In this document: in pieces, positions 1 through 11,312 of the stretch | Position numbering within the stretch: the stretch's first letter is position 1 | Layout: every line of letters begins with the position of its first letter | Source: Gracilariopsis chorda | Lineage: Eukaryota > Rhodophyta > Florideophyceae > Gracilariales > Gracilariaceae | Length of the DNA stretch: 64,000 bases | NCBI GenBank assembly: GCA_003194525.1 | Contig: NBIV01000077.1 | Coordinates: forward strand, 62,001-126,000 | Direction: 5' to 3' | Notes under the pieces: model-generated | Database searches by the model: none | The model's input: the letters and a program-made list of their open reading frames with translations, nothing else | What the model was told of the DNA's origin: nothing | Program-made: the position numbers and the translations under genes

Positions 1-538
1 CATTCTGCGCTACCGAATGCGGTAAGAGCGCATTTTGGACATAGAATGACTGCGGAGGTTGTAGAGGAGATTGATACCCGGGCGATTGTGCGTAATATGG
101 ATTCGAAAAGCGAATCTTCTGGTACGCTTCCACCATTTCGAGGACCAGATTCTTCTTATAACCGTAAGCGGAGGATATCCAAACAAAGGCCATGACGGTT
201 CGACTACCCTGATCGGCTGGTGACAAAGAGTCCAAGACGGCGGTTGGTGTCGGAAAGGCATTGAAAAACAGTCCAATGTCATGTAGCAGAACCACTGCAT
301 AAGCACCGTGTTGGAATGTTTCTCAACTGAAGATGAGGACCGATGCCGGAAGCAATGACTCCATGTCCGTCTGTACCATTTGGACGTCATGTGACCCATC
401 AGCTGGGTACACGTTCAGCAAATATTTTGCTACGTTCGAAACGGAGCTTGACACATAGTCACGAGAGTTGAAGTTCTTGACACGTTTGAACAATGCGTCG
501 CGTAGCGCATTGCGCGCGTCGCTTGAGCTGCCCGCCAT
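1..538 (-). pseudogene. Unrecognised gene, 5' part, broken by an in-frame stop
   Basis: An ATG at 538 (protein starts MAGSSSDARN) opens a frame that reaches a TGA at 323-325. The same frame then stays open to the window edge, about 178 codons in all. Codon use and residue mix look protein-like on both sides of the TGA, so I read this as one gene with a premature stop. An intron is less likely because no GT-AG pair removes the TGA neatly. The part after the stop is hydrophobic, then Tyr/Gln/Pro-rich near the edge. I do not recognise the family. It could be an unrecognised transposon protein, given the element next to it. Confidence 0.4.
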
Positions 539-539
539 G

Positions 540-1023
540 ACGTATTCCTACGAAGAAACCGAATCTGGATTGACGATCTCTCCGATGGCGGGCCCTTCTG
601 CGCTGGCACGGCGGTAAGCGCACTCCTAAAGGTGTAGACCGAAACGGTAAATAGAACCTGTAGGCGAATGTGAAGTACGATGGTTCGAAAAGTTAGGATA
701 GACTTAGAAGACGAGAGCTATCAACAGCCTCTGTGCGCAGCTGGAATACGGGCAACTGTATGGTCCTTTATTGCTTATCTTCTACTCGTCTATGTTCTTC
801 CTCCGAGGGCAGAGAATATTGTGATGGAGGAGCTAGCTTAAATAAATTTTCTAACTACCAGACCAGTCGGTGAGATTCCACCCATGGGGCAGTTCACGTG
901 AAAGTAGGCCTACAGCCACACATTCACAGGTAGAGGCGTTTATCCCCTCGTTATGTATATCTAGAAGAGTAGAAAGCTAGCATTCCCTGTATCCCCTTTG
1001 GCTGGCATAGATAGTAGGCTAAC
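540..1023. other. Intergenic, nothing recognised
   Basis: No ORF or repeat that I can support. It lies between the broken gene at the window edge and the LTR of element A. Confidence 0.5.
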
Positions 1024-1385
1024 TGTAGTGCATGCAGTAGAGGTACTTACTTTTGTATGATATTAATTATGCAGAATATGGACTACGGTCAGGCCTGTGT
1101 GGTGGACGGACTGCAAGTGGCTGGGGACAGAGTTCTGGCTGAGTTCGTGGGCGAAGTGGACCTTGGAAGATGCAACTTGCCTCAGATTTCCTGCTTCGTC
1201 CAAAGCAAGTTGTCTTTTATAGACCTTCTTTATTAGAGTGGGGTCTTCTATCTACTGTTATGGAGACTAGTTTGTAACTACTATGTTCCATCCCAATAAA
1301 GATAATCTACAATACATTTTCTTTTCACATCTTCTTTTTGACACATTCTACATGTTCAAATATTTTGGATAGATGATTTTCTGCA
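1024..1385 (-). repeat. 3' LTR of element A
   Basis: Plus-strand reading begins TGTAGTGCATGCAGTAGAGG and ends TTTTCTGCA, so it has TG...CA ends. It aligns over its length to 7182-7544 with many substitutions. The minus-strand purine tract AAAGAAAAAAGGAGAAAT lies immediately inside it (1386-1410), as expected for the polypurine tract next to the 3' LTR. Confidence 0.85.
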
Positions 1386-1417
1386 ATTTCTCCTTTTTTC
1401 TTTTCTTTGATTTGTCC

Positions 1418-1867
1418 TCAAATTATATGATGTTCTGAAAAGGTTAAATTCTCGTTTCTTGGATAAATACAATGAGGATTCCCGTCATCCTGTTTAACAT
1501 TGAAGAACACTTCTTCATAACTTTCTATTTTTGACATACAATTGTCAATTATCGTTAAATAGTTTCCATGTTTTGGAAGATGGCCATACATTCCAATTAC
1601 CGGATAGTAGAATTGAATAAGAAATTATTCGTTTAGAAATCCAGTAAGCATAGAATTATAGTTTTCAATCATTGCAAGAAGCATGTTTTTATATTTCTCA
1701 TTAAATAATAATCCTTTAATTTGTTTATATGCTAGGCATATTTGAATCATTTCGGAAAACGTGACTTCTTGACTATAAAGATCTTGTAGTTTTGGTCGTA
1801 AATCATTCTTCATATAGTTCTTTGAGGTCCATAAAAGTCCATATTCCTTAACAGGATATATATTCAT
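1418..1867 (-). pseudogene. Element A: extra ORF downstream of integrase
   Basis: An ATG at 1867 (MNIYPVKEYG) starts a sense-strand frame of 149 codons. One in-frame TAA (1625-1627) interrupts it, and it ends with TGA at 1418-1420. Protein-like sequence also continues upstream of the ATG in the same frame across one TAG, so the true start may lie further up. The product is rich in Asn, Ile, Lys and Tyr like the rest of the element. It has no membrane segment and no motif I recognise. Its position between integrase and the 3' LTR is where some gypsy elements keep an accessory or env-like gene, but I see no envelope features. Confidence 0.45.
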
Positions 1868-1989
1868 AGTATGTTTGTGATGATAAGCTAACTATTTTCT
1901 TTGAAGCTCAAGCTTAGTTAAGAATGTATGCAAGTGTACTTTTTTCTTTTATAGTACTTGTAGTTTTGACTTTGTAACTATCTAGTAAG

Positions 1990-3201
1990 CCTGTCTTGAT
2001 ACGTGTATCATGTTAATTGAGCCATATGTCTTCTCATTCTTCATCGCATGTACGTAGAAGATATTGTACTTCATCTTTTATTATTCTTTGTCCGGTAATG
2101 TAGGATGGAGATGTGTTTCCTTTGTGTACGAATCTTTGAATATCCATATCTTCTTGCTGTTAGAACTACTATTAAACTCTTTTAGTAATGATATGTGGAA
2201 ATTGTGATGTAGTAATTTATATTTTTGTGGAAGTCCCAGTTTATAGAGGTGTGTAATGTATTATGATATAGGATTTTGAATGGTCCTATAAACTTTGGTG
2301 TAAACGATCTTGATCGGCCTTTAGGTATCATCAGATTCTTTGTAGATAATAGTACGTAATCTATGATGCGAAATTTTATATCTTTTCTTCTACGATAAGA
2401 ATTTTCTGCATTTCTTATATTTGCTACTTCAATTGAATATTTTGCAATCTCGTTTGCTTTCTTCATTTCTTTTAGAAAGTTCTTTGATGTATTATTTTGT
2501 TCTTTACATTCATCACTGTATAGAATATCGTTTATTGTGATTGGGTGTTGCCCATATTCTAAGAAGAATGGACTAAATGTTTTTGTACTATTCACGTGAT
2601 TATTATCGGCAAATTCGAGACCTGGTAAATACTTTTCCCAGTCTCTTTGAGTGTCGGATACATAGCATTGTATCATTTCTTCTAATTTTATAAACATACG
2701 TTCTGTTTGTCCATCAGTTTGAGGATGGAATGAAGTTGATAGATTTAGTTTTATGTTAAGAAGTTTCATTCAGGTATCCCAGAATATACTTGTAAATCGG
2801 TTATCTCTATCTGATATTATGACCCTCGGAAGTCCATGATGCCTATATAATTCGTTGTAGAATATGTTGGCTATGTCTGGTGCCTTAATCTTTTCATCGA
2901 GTGAAATGAAATGTACTCTTTTGGAGAGTTTGTCCACATTAGCCATTATTCCAGTATATTTTTTGCTTTTTGGTAAGACAAATATAAAGTCCATTGAGAT
3001 CACTTCCCATTCTCGTGTAGGAGGTGGAAAGCTTTGTAGTAGTCCTTGCATAGCCTTGTTCATTGATTTTGCCTTTTGACATTTTTCACATTCAGATATA
3101 AATCTCTTGAAATAGCTTTTCATTGTATCCCAAAACCATTCTTCTCTGATTATTAAAAGAGTTTTTTGATATGACCGGTGTCTCCTCCTTGTAGTGAGCA
3201 A
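1990..3201 (-). pseudogene. Element A: integrase (with a possible chromodomain remnant)
   Basis: The N-terminal piece (2770-3201) contains the HHCC-type ending CEKCQKAK and the core with Asp in MDFIFVLPKSKKY and in IISDRDNRFTS. The second piece (2182-2769) has FHPQTDGQTERM with the catalytic Glu, then the C-terminal segment ending FIGPFKIL. A TGA at the join (around 2768-2770) breaks the frame. The three acidic residues are present, so the loss of function comes from stops, not active-site change. Minus-strand codons at about 1990-2110 read DEVQYLLRTCDEE, stop, EDIWLN, which fits a worn chromodomain. That part is an inference. Confidence 0.85.
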
Positions 3202-3332
3202 TTATTGTCCTGAAGAATGGTCCTTTGTATTTTTCCTTCTAGTACGCATAAGCGATTTTCAAAGTATAATCGTTTCCCCATACGTTTGTATGGTTCTTTC
3301 AGATGTTCAAGTATCTATGAGAATTGTAAGCC

Positions 3333-4181
3333 TCAATTGTATCCTTTTTCCAATTCCGTTACCGTATTATCCGATATTTTTATTGTTGTTATATTTAAGA
3401 GTGATTTAATGATGATAGACGAGGTTTTATGAACTTCCATATTCTTTCTTGAGAGCGCATCCGCCATCTTGTTCTCTTTGCCTTCAATATGTGAAATTGT
3501 ATAATCAAAATCTTGCATGAATTCAACCCATCTTGCTTGTTTTCTTGATAACGTCTTTTGTGTTTCTAAATACTTAAGCGGATGATAGTCATTTAGAATT
3601 TTAAACTTAGAACCATGTAAATATGGTCTACATGTTTTCAATGCAAATAAAATAACTAGCAGTTCCATTTATCCTAAAGACTAGTTCTGTTCTGCTTCGT
3701 TAAGTTTCTTAGAAGCGTATGCTATTCGTCTCATCTCTTTCTTGCCTTTCTGAGATAAAACTGCTCCTAAACCCGTGGAGGAGGCATCTGTTGTTACTTC
3801 ATACGGAAGCGCAGGATCTGCACATTTCAGTATAGGTGCACTTATTAGTTTACTTTTCAGGATATCAAATGCCTTTTGTTGATCATTTTTCCAAATAAAA
3901 TCACTTTTCAGTTTTGTAAGTTCTGTTTAAAGATTACCTATTTTTGCAAAGTCTTTAACAAACTTCCTGTAGTAATTGCAGATACCTAGGAAGCTTTGAA
4001 CATCTGTGACTGCTTTTGGTATTGGCTATTTGGTTATTGCTTCAATCTTCTTATTATCAGCTCTAATTCTTTCTGTGGTTATCACATGACCCAGATATTC
4101 TACTTCCTCTTTCATGAAGTGGCATTTAGATAATTTACCATATAGCTTTTCTTTTCTAAGTATATCTAGCACAAGTTTTAT
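3333..4181 (-). pseudogene. Element A: 3' reverse transcriptase, connection and RNase H
   Basis: Downstream of the RT core the frame is broken by several stops. The order is preserved: a YLGHVIT segment, a [14 protein letters not shown] motif, the TTDASSTGLGAVLSQKGKK RNase H start, then the readable piece 3333-3668 containing LYGSKFKI-like sequence, HPLKYL and the RNase H end KENKMADALSRK. This order is standard for Ty3/gypsy Pol. It is a continuation of the protease-RT frame at 4182-5312. Confidence 0.8.
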
Positions 4182-5312
4182 TTATTTTAAGTGGTCCTCC
4201 TTTGTTGTGCTGTAAACTAAAATGACATCGAGGTAGACAATTACGAACTTGTCTAAAACTGGGTTAAAAATTTTATTCATTAAGGTTTGGAAGCAACCAG
4301 GTGCACCAGTTAGTCCAAACGGTGTGACGAGATATTCCAATTGGCCGTATCTTGTACGAAATGCAGTTTTAGGTATATCCTCTTCTCTTGTTTGGATTGG
4401 CTTATATCCTGATCTCAAATCTAGTGTAGTAAAGCACTTGGCATTTCGTAGTTGATCCCACACTTCGTCTACTCGAGGCAGTGGTACATTGTTTTTTATT
4501 TTATTTTTGTTTAATGCTCTGTAGTCCACGCACATTCGAAGTGAGCCATCCTTTTTTCGTGTTAAATGAACTGGGCTTCCCCATGGGCTAATACTTGGTC
4601 TTATAAAATCATGACTTAATAAGTGATCCAGTTGTTTCGTCATCTCTTCTAGATCTGTTGGAGATAGTTTGTACATTGGTCCCATCTTAGGTGTGGCATC
4701 CTCGTTTAGTGCAATTCTCATTTCTATATTTCTTTTGGGTGGTAATCCCTTTGTTAAATCATCTGGGAATACATCATGGTATTCTTTTAAGAGTTTTAAT
4801 AGTTCATCATATTTTGGGTCTATGTCAACTTTTTCTTTCTTTGTATTACCCGTGTTACTTTTTGGGTGTATTAACATAAGGTATATTTTACTCTTTTGTC
4901 TTGGTACGAGTTTAGCAAACTGTTTCTTACTTAGCTGAAGTTGAACTTGGGAGTACTGTCTTTTAACAGGTTCAGCGTCCAAAATAAAGTTCTTTCCATC
5001 AATATGAATAAGTATAGAATTTCTTTTCCAGTTTATATGTGGATTGTACTGGTGTAGCCAAAATTTTCCGAGAATAACATCATATCCTATCAAATCCACT
5101 ATGAAAGGATTTATGTTAAACTTAGTTTCTCCAATTTTGATGACTAGAACGTCTAAACATTGGTCCATTGGAACTAATGTTCCATCCCATAATTCTGCTC
5201 TAATATCACTTGTTTTCCTTTTCAGTTTAAGCTGATCAGCATATTTCTTTGAGATACAGACCCCCTCACAACCACTATCTATTAGGATGTTACAAGTTTC
5301 AATCATATCCAA
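4182..5312 (-). pseudogene. Element A: aspartic protease and reverse transcriptase core
   Basis: A 376-codon frame starts with a retropepsin DSG motif (ILIDSGCEGVCIS), followed by IGYDVILGKFWL. RT begins with the PPKRNIEMRI segment and includes CVDYRALNKN, FTTLDLRSGY and VTPFGLTGAPGCFQ. The catalytic YxDD box reads YLDV: the second Asp codon (4224-4226) is GTC, so polymerase activity should be lost. Serine is normally Asn in the LTNAP motif (here LTGAP). The frame ends at a stop right after EDHLK. This is a decayed copy. Confidence 0.9.
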
Positions 5313-5524
5313 TGTTGTACATTCTCTCTTGAAGACTAGAAGATTATTCTTCGTTGTTTATTACTCAATGTATATAACGCAATCGTATTGGGTTTTCCAT
5401 TTTGTAATATTTTCGTATTGTTTTTGTCTTTTTCTGGTTTTTGGTATTGTAAATTTGCGACGGATTCAGTTTTGGCTGTCTTCTCCGAACCCGGATTGTT
5501 TAGTTTTCTGGGTTATAGTTCATC

Positions 5525-6346
5525 CTATGTTTCCAAGGACGACATTCTTGTTTATGACACTTAAAGCATAAATTCTGTTTCATTTTTTTCTTCTTTCTTC
5601 ATTATTAAGATTACTTCTGTTGCTATTCTGTAGAATGTGTCCTATTTCCATTGGTGTTGGTTTTTCAATATTATCGCGCTTTGCTTGATTTCCCCAGTAT
5701 GAACGATAACCATAATTAAACCTCTTGGATGTGGAAATAGTATCCCTTCTGTCTGTAGTACTCATGGCTTCTTGTAATTCGTTGGGCCCTGATCTTTCAA
5801 GTTCGATAGAAATATGATGGTTCGATCTCTTGCTATAGAAAAATACTTTTTCTTGTGCAGACATATTTGGAACTTGTAATAACCATTTAGTGAGTTCTTT
5901 TTTATATAAGCTAAAAGAGTTAAACTTTCCCATTTGCTTTAAATTTGATAATATTTTTCATGCATGAAATTCTCTATTTGGTGGTTCAAAGTATTCTAAC
6001 AGTCTTCTTCGGAACTCATCAAAGGTATTAATATTATTTCCATTTTTTATACTTATCAGCTCTCACGATTGTAGTACTTGTCCACTCATAAAGCTTAGAG
6101 CATACTTAATTTCTTTTCTTCACTTACTACTTCATTTATGTTGGAGAAAATAACTTCCAATGATTGCACCCAGGACATTACATATTTACCTGAAAAAGTT
6201 TCTGGTTTTTCTACTTTTATTATACTAGATTGATTATTATTATGATTTACTAGAGTTTTTAAATGATCGTTTACTTGCATTACCTGATTTACTTGTTGAG
6301 CTAAAATATTAACTCTATTCTGTAGTTCTATCATTTCATTTTCCAT
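5525..6346 (-). pseudogene. Element A: gag with zinc knuckle
   Basis: An ATG at 6346 (MENEMIELQN) opens gag. Readable pieces are 6095-6346 and 5580-5933, with stops and a shift between them. A coiled-coil-like start is followed by KPETFSGKYV and a retrotransposon-gag segment (KFNSFSLYKKELTKWLLQVP). A one-base slip at an A7 run near 5585 separates it from the nucleocapsid motif, which reads CFKCHKQECRPWKH. That spacing is unlike the usual CX2CX4HX4C knuckle, so it is either a variant or worn. Confidence 0.7.
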
Positions 6347-6631
6347 ATTTTTTTAGAAAATTTGGTTGCTCTTGCAACACTTATTGTACTCTACTAAGTA
6401 TTTCTAGAATAGATTTGAAGATACTTTGGTTCTATTAATTTGTTTGATTACACGAACATGTAATGTCCTAAATACTGATCCCTTTTATGTTTTTTTTTCA
6501 AGTTTTTTTCTAAGGATTGCTATTGGTTGGCACTTAGCATTTAACTATGCTTTGCAATCGTTTTCTAGTCGTTAGCTACTGTAATGGCAAGATAGTCAAC
6601 TAGTGTAAACGCACAAATCAATAAATTTTAC

Positions 6632-7143
6632 TTAAGTAGATGCAGGTGTAAAGTGTCTAAAATTAATGATTCTTAAGGATTTGATAATGTCCTTGATGAC
6701 ACCAAACGGCGGCAACGCACCGATGGTTTTGGTCAGTGGGGGAGCTTTCTGAGATTTGCGTGCGGCAAGATACACTTGTGCCACACGATTGCGCCTGTTA
6801 ATGTGTTCAGGCGTGCGCAAATGTGCGTAGTATTCAAAGGTAGTATTAAACAAGCACCGGCAGTACTCGCAGATGAATGTAGATTTGAATGACTTAGACA
6901 ATGATATGTAGTGTGCCTGAGAGCGGTTATGCTCTCCCCACGTAGATTCAGATTTCGTCTTATTGCAGTAGTTGCAGTAGTTGATTTTATCATTTCGCGG
7001 TATCGGTATTTCTTCTATTGATATTTCTTCGAAATCTGAATCTTCATCTTTAAATATGTCCTCTGGTTTGTCTCAAAGCGACGGTGGTGATTCAAATTGT
7101 TGGATATCCGCCTGTAGAGTATGAGATTTATCTTCTTTGTCCG
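6632..7143 (-). pseudogene. Element A: ORF with two U1-type C2H2 zinc fingers, ahead of gag
   Basis: One frame is open from about 7143 to a TAA at 6632, apart from one TGA near 7075. It encodes an acidic stretch, then two fingers: YCNYC...H-x5-H (about 6918-6985) and FICEYCRCLF...HLRTPEH (about 6815-6875). Both have two Cys two residues apart, a loop of 11-12 residues and two His five residues apart, the matrin/U1 pattern known for nucleic-acid binding. The ORF lies between the PBS and gag, on the same strand. It is less AT-rich than gag. No ATG is obvious before 7143. It may be an acquired host gene or a lineage-specific leader gene. Confidence 0.55.
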
Positions 7144-7164
7144 TCACATAGAATAGAATTAGTT

Positions 7165-7179
7165 AGTGCGTTGCTACCA
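7165..7179 (-). promoter_or_regulatory. Element A primer-binding site
   Basis: The minus strand reads TGGTAGCAACGCACT two bases inside the right (5') LTR. TGGTA at this position matches the CCA end of a tRNA with acceptor start AGCAACG, which resembles an initiator-Met type acceptor. The tRNA identity is inferred. Confidence 0.6.
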
Positions 7180-7181
7180 CT

Positions 7182-7544
7182 TGTAGCGCATGCAGTAGAG
7201 GTACTTAATTCTGTATGATATTAATAATGCAGAATATGGAGTACGGTCAGGACTGTGTGGTGGACGGACTGCAAGTGGTTGGGGACAGAGTTCTGGCTGG
7301 ATTCGTGAGCGAAGTGGACTTGGGAAGTTCCAACTTGCCTCAGACGTCCTGCTTCTTCCAAAGCAAGCGGTCTTTTATAGACCATCTTTACTAGAGTGGG
7401 GTCTCCTCTCTACTGTTCTGTAGACTAGTTTGTAACTACTATATTCCATTCCAATAAAGATAATCTACAATACATTTTCTTTCACATCTTCTTTGTCACA
7501 CATTCTACGTGTCCAAATTTATTGGAGCGATGATCTTTTAGACA
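7182..7544 (-). repeat. 5' LTR of element A
   Basis: Begins TGTAGCGCATGCAGTAGAGG and ends TTTTAGACA on the plus strand. It aligns with 1024-1385 with many substitutions and small indels. Confidence 0.85.
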
Positions 7545-7698
7545 AATGTTTTTTCATTTTGACCGTTCGTATAAATTTTACAGACGTCATTGCTACATCC
7601 ATCAATATAATTCGTTGGGCTGCAGAATAACTTGGTGCGAGTAAGCATCAGTCATCATGATCAACATTTTGACTGAGATGACTACGCTGTAATCTAAT
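7545..7698. other. Spacer between elements A and B, nothing recognised
   Basis: Short AT-rich stretch. The last five bases (CTAAT) are the left target-site duplication of element B. Confidence 0.6.
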
Positions 7699-7952
7699 TG
7701 TCATACGTGTGAGACACGTGTAATAAAGAAATGACATAAGTTAGCAATGACATTGCTATTCTGTATTCTATTGGGTAGCATTGCATGTAACCCTCCAGCT
7801 ACTAGCCACGTGTAAGATTTCTGTTACCACCAAGAAGCATATAAGTAGCTCTGCTTCACTGCCCTCGGTTGCACAATGAACTTGAAGACAAAAAAGACAC
7901 AGACAGACACAGCAATTAAAATTCTCGGCACCGCTCTTTCGCAGCGCTAACA
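7699..7952 (+). repeat. 5' LTR of element B
   Basis: Runs from TGTCATACGTGTGAGACACG to GCAGCGCTAACA. A TATA-like AAGCATATAAGTAGC lies at about 7835-7850, a likely promoter for the element's RNA. It is matched by the same sequence in the right LTR. Confidence 0.92.
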
Positions 7953-9483
7953 TGGTACTCTCGGGGAGGGCCGACGCCTCTAGTGCGGGCTCTTGCATAT
8001 ACATCTTCGACGGCAGTTCACAAAACGATGTCGTCAAATTGTTTTTTAACTATGAAAATGTCATTATGAAGGGAAAGTCATCGGAAGAGAGAATGTTAGA
8101 AGTCATCAGATATCTTGATGGTGAAGCATCTGACTTCTATTATGATACGTATGCAATCGATAGCGCTTTGTCTGAAGAGGCTTTGGACTAATCTGAAGTA
8201 AAACGTTCGCTACTCGAATGGTTTGCAGTTTTTGAAGAGCCACAAGAGCTTACTAGGAAAGCAATGGCATGTTAGCTTCGACCACTGAAACTTGTTGAGT
8301 TTTTGTAGGAAATGGATCAGTGTTTCGAGAAGGCTGGTTTCGACGAACATGCCAAGTATGGACTTCTTCGGAACGCTGTGGTGGAACATATAGATCTTGC
8401 TCAGTTCGTTCTGGTCAAGGAAGCAGATGACTATGAGTCTTTGGGGAAGACCGTTAAAGACTATGTGAATTGTGTGAAGTACTTCTAGTTCTATTATTAA
8501 TTTGCTCACGGTTCATCATCCTGTCGAGATGAACCGAGGAAGATCATGCGTCTTCCAGAAAAGGCCATCCAGTCCTTGGAAAATTAGGTGGAGGATCTGA
8601 CTGAGCAGGTTTCATAACTCTCTCTGTTAGTGAAGAAAACACAGAGTGAGCCAACACAAGAGAGTATGATTCGCACCTGTTCGTATTGCAAGTAACCCAG
8701 TCATGGAGCCTCGAGGTGCCCCGACAACCCACATAGAAACACTCGTTGCAGAAGATCTGAAAAACTGGGGTATTCTAAAGCTACATGTTGGGCAAGAATT
8801 CCAGCTTCGGAGCCAAAGAAAGTACTGATTGCCAAGGATGATGTTGAATCGAAATCCGAGAAAAACCGGAAATTCTCCTCCAGTTCTAATGCAGGCCCGT
8901 CTGGAAATAATCAGGTAACGGTGGTCACTGAATGTCTAGAAGTAGACATTGTGAATACTACCAAACGTGGTCCTGATGGCTATGCCCTGCCAAAGCAACA
9001 TAAGGCATCAGAAGATGATTTCCCGCCCTTGCTGAATCCAACAGAGGGCGTTCCTATGAAAGTCGGGGAGAAGGACCCTATGCAACTCCCCTCCATTCAG
9101 AAAAGCACTTCCACTCGGAGAACATCGAGAAAGAAGAAAATTTCAACTAAACACAAATCATCTATACCGGTTCATGTTGGGAAATACAACGTGTTGATTG
9201 AACGTGCCAATGCCTCATGTGGCCTCACGTTTGGACAACTTTTGCACGGAGACGCTGATGAAGCGAAGAAGCAAACCAAGAAAGTATTCGTAAGGAATGT
9301 TGCATCTCGAGCAATGACTGATACGCAGACATATTCACACACTAGAAGACTAACAATTGTCTCAGTGAAGGTATATGGAACGCCTGTAGTAGCGTTATTG
9401 GACTCAGGAGCAGTACCGAATCTTATGTCTCTTTCATTTGCAGAAGGACTTGGCTTATCTCCCGAACTACCACTAGAAAGATA
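7952..9483 (+). pseudogene. Element B: gag, zinc knuckle and aspartic protease
   Basis: A frame starts at 7952 (MVLSGRADAS) and runs through many in-frame stops. Gag-like sequence includes LFFNYENVIM, YLDGEASDFYY and a KAGFDEHAKYGLLRNAV segment. A CCHC knuckle reads CSYCK-stop-PSHGASRC near 8677-8720 and has normal spacing once the stop is counted as a residue. From 8921 the frame is intact for 187 codons and ends in the protease motif VVALLDSGAVPNLMS (about 9385-9430), then stops at 9482. The stops make gag non-functional. Confidence 0.8.
7953..7970 (+). promoter_or_regulatory. Element B primer-binding site
   Basis: TGGTACTCTCGGGGAGGG follows the LTR end directly, with the expected TGG start. 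The matching tRNA (acceptor start ACTCTCG) is not one I can name. The first gag ATG-like codon overlaps this site. Confidence 0.6.
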
Positions 9484-11312
9484 ACGGTGGCGGATGGAAC
9501 GTCATCTGTTGTGAAGGGAATACTACGGAATATACCAGTGATCTTTGGAAGTTCGACAACACATTTGAACTTCCAAGTTGTTGAAGAACTCCCGTTCAAT
9601 TTCATTATCGGATTACCAACATTAGAGGAATTACAGACCTGTCTAGACCTTGGTAATCGGAATTTGACGATTACCATCGATGAAAAGACATCTGTCCTAG
9701 ACTTGGATTATGAGTACAAGATACCGAGCCTACTCGACTATGGTACCGACAATGAAGACTTCACAAGTGATTCTCATATTTTTTTTTCTCATGCTCCTCT
9801 GAGAGCGAGAGTGAGGAAGATCTTGTGCTTTCAGTGAGGCATGAGATCCCTTTCGAGCCAGATATATTTCGTGCTGAAGAAGAGGAAAGGATTCCGGATT
9901 TGCTAGAAGAAGATGCCGAAGAAGAAGATCATAATGAAGGTGATGAAGACACCGCATCGGAGACTGTTTCTGAAGATGATGATGAAAGGTCTGCTCATTT
10001 AGCGACGAAGTTGAAACATTTACCACTAAATGTATAGCAAGTGTTAAGCTCGACAATGAAGAACAAAAACATCATTGCCTGGTATTTGGAAGACCTGCGT
10101 CCATCTGATGTTCCAGTGAAACACTCGTTCGAGCTGACTGATCCAACACCAATATACAGTAGGGTGCAAAGACTGCCTCCAAAATATAATGATGTTGTAC
10201 GAAAAGAGATCAATGACATGCTGCGCATTGGTATAATTACCCCGTCGGCTTCTGAGTGGTCTTTTCCTGTCGTCATTGGACTGAAGAAGGATGGCAGACC
10301 TCGCTTCTTTGCTGACTATTGAGCCCTGAATGCAGTGATAAAAGCGGATCGTTGGCCTTTACCGAAGATCGAAAAGATATTTGATGACTGGAGAGGATCA
10401 ACCATTTTTACAACTTTAGATCTATTCTCTGGATACTGGCAAGTAAGAATGGATGACTATTGCAAAGAGAAGACAAATTTCGTTTCCAGATACGGTACTT
10501 ATCAATTTGAAGTCATGATATTAGGACTTATGACTGCCCCTGCTACTTTTTAGAGAATGATGGATGTTGTCTTGAAAGGACTAGAATTCGCCATGGTATA
10601 TGTGGATGATGTTGTAATATTCTCGAAGAATATCGAAAAACATATTGATCGTTGCTTACGAGTGTCTAACCGAGTTGAATCTTATGGATTGAAGATTAAG
10701 CTTACGAAATGCAGCTTCGCTCGATCCAAAGTGTGACTCCCCGGCCACGTTGTTGGTGGTAGTAATATTCAAGTAGATCCAGAGAAGATTACAGTAATAC
10801 AGAAAGCATCTGAGCCATGCAATGCATATGAGTTAAGAAGTTTTCTAGGAATAGAAGGGTATGATCGTCGTTTCATATTACATTTTGTAGAAACGTCGGC
10901 AGTCCTCCATGAAGGTACATCAGAAAAGAAGAAATGGATTTGGACCTCCGATATCCAGAATGCATTTGAAGAACTGCAAACAAAGTGGATTACACCACCT
11001 GTTCTCGCATTTCCTGACTTCGAATCGCCAGTTTTCGTAGAAACAGATGCCTCTTCTGTTTCGCTTGTTGCTGTTCTTGCTCAGAGAAAAGAAGATAACA
11101 AGCTTGACTCCATACAATATGGCAGTCGGTTTATGACATCGGCAGAAAGAAACTACTCAGCATGCGAACGTGAAGCACTTGCAGTCATATTTGCGTTGAA
11201 GAATTTCAGGGTGTACTTGTTGTCAGCCCTTCCTTTTAAGTTGATAACTGACCATCAAGCGTTGCAGTACGCATTTGAGAAGAAAGATGTACACGGAAAA
11301 CTTGCGAGATGA
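9484..11312 (+). pseudogene. Element B: end of protease, reverse transcriptase and RNase H
   Basis: PFNFIIGLPTLEEL closes the protease. An acidic linker (9840-10000) follows. RT has HSFELTDPTPIYSRVQRLPP, GLKKDGRPRFFADY, FTTLDLFSGYWQV and an intact catalytic MVYVDDVVIFS (about 10590-10625). RNase H has FVETDASSVSLVAVLAQR and SACEREALAVIFALKNFRVYL. Stops occur at 10321 (FADY-stop-ALN, normally Arg), 10553 (ATF-stop-RMM, normally Gln), near 10735 and near 11312 (LAR-stop-MDFL, normally Trp). The active site is preserved, so decay by stop codons came first. Confidence 0.88.

Larger units (their letters stand above)
1024..7544 (-). mobile_element. Element A: degenerate Ty3/gypsy LTR retrotransposon
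   Basis: Two diverged direct repeats (1024-1385 and 7182-7544) flank gag, protease, reverse transcriptase, RNase H and integrase in that order on the minus strand, which is the Ty3/gypsy order. A primer-binding site lies just inside the right LTR and a purine tract just inside the left one. Coding sequence is far more AT-rich than the host genes. Frames are broken many times and the RT active site is mutated. The 5-bp flanks (ctaac and aatgt) do not match, so the insertion is old or the ends have drifted. Extra ORFs sit between PBS and gag and between integrase and the 3' LTR. Confidence 0.9.

Noticed and set aside
323..325. Selenocysteine or programmed readthrough at the TGA
   Set aside because: No SECIS-like hairpin that I can see, and the flanking region is decayed. 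A premature stop is simpler.
1019..7549. Target-site duplication of element A
   Set aside because: CTAAC and AATGT do not match. The LTR ends have diverged too far to fix the boundary.
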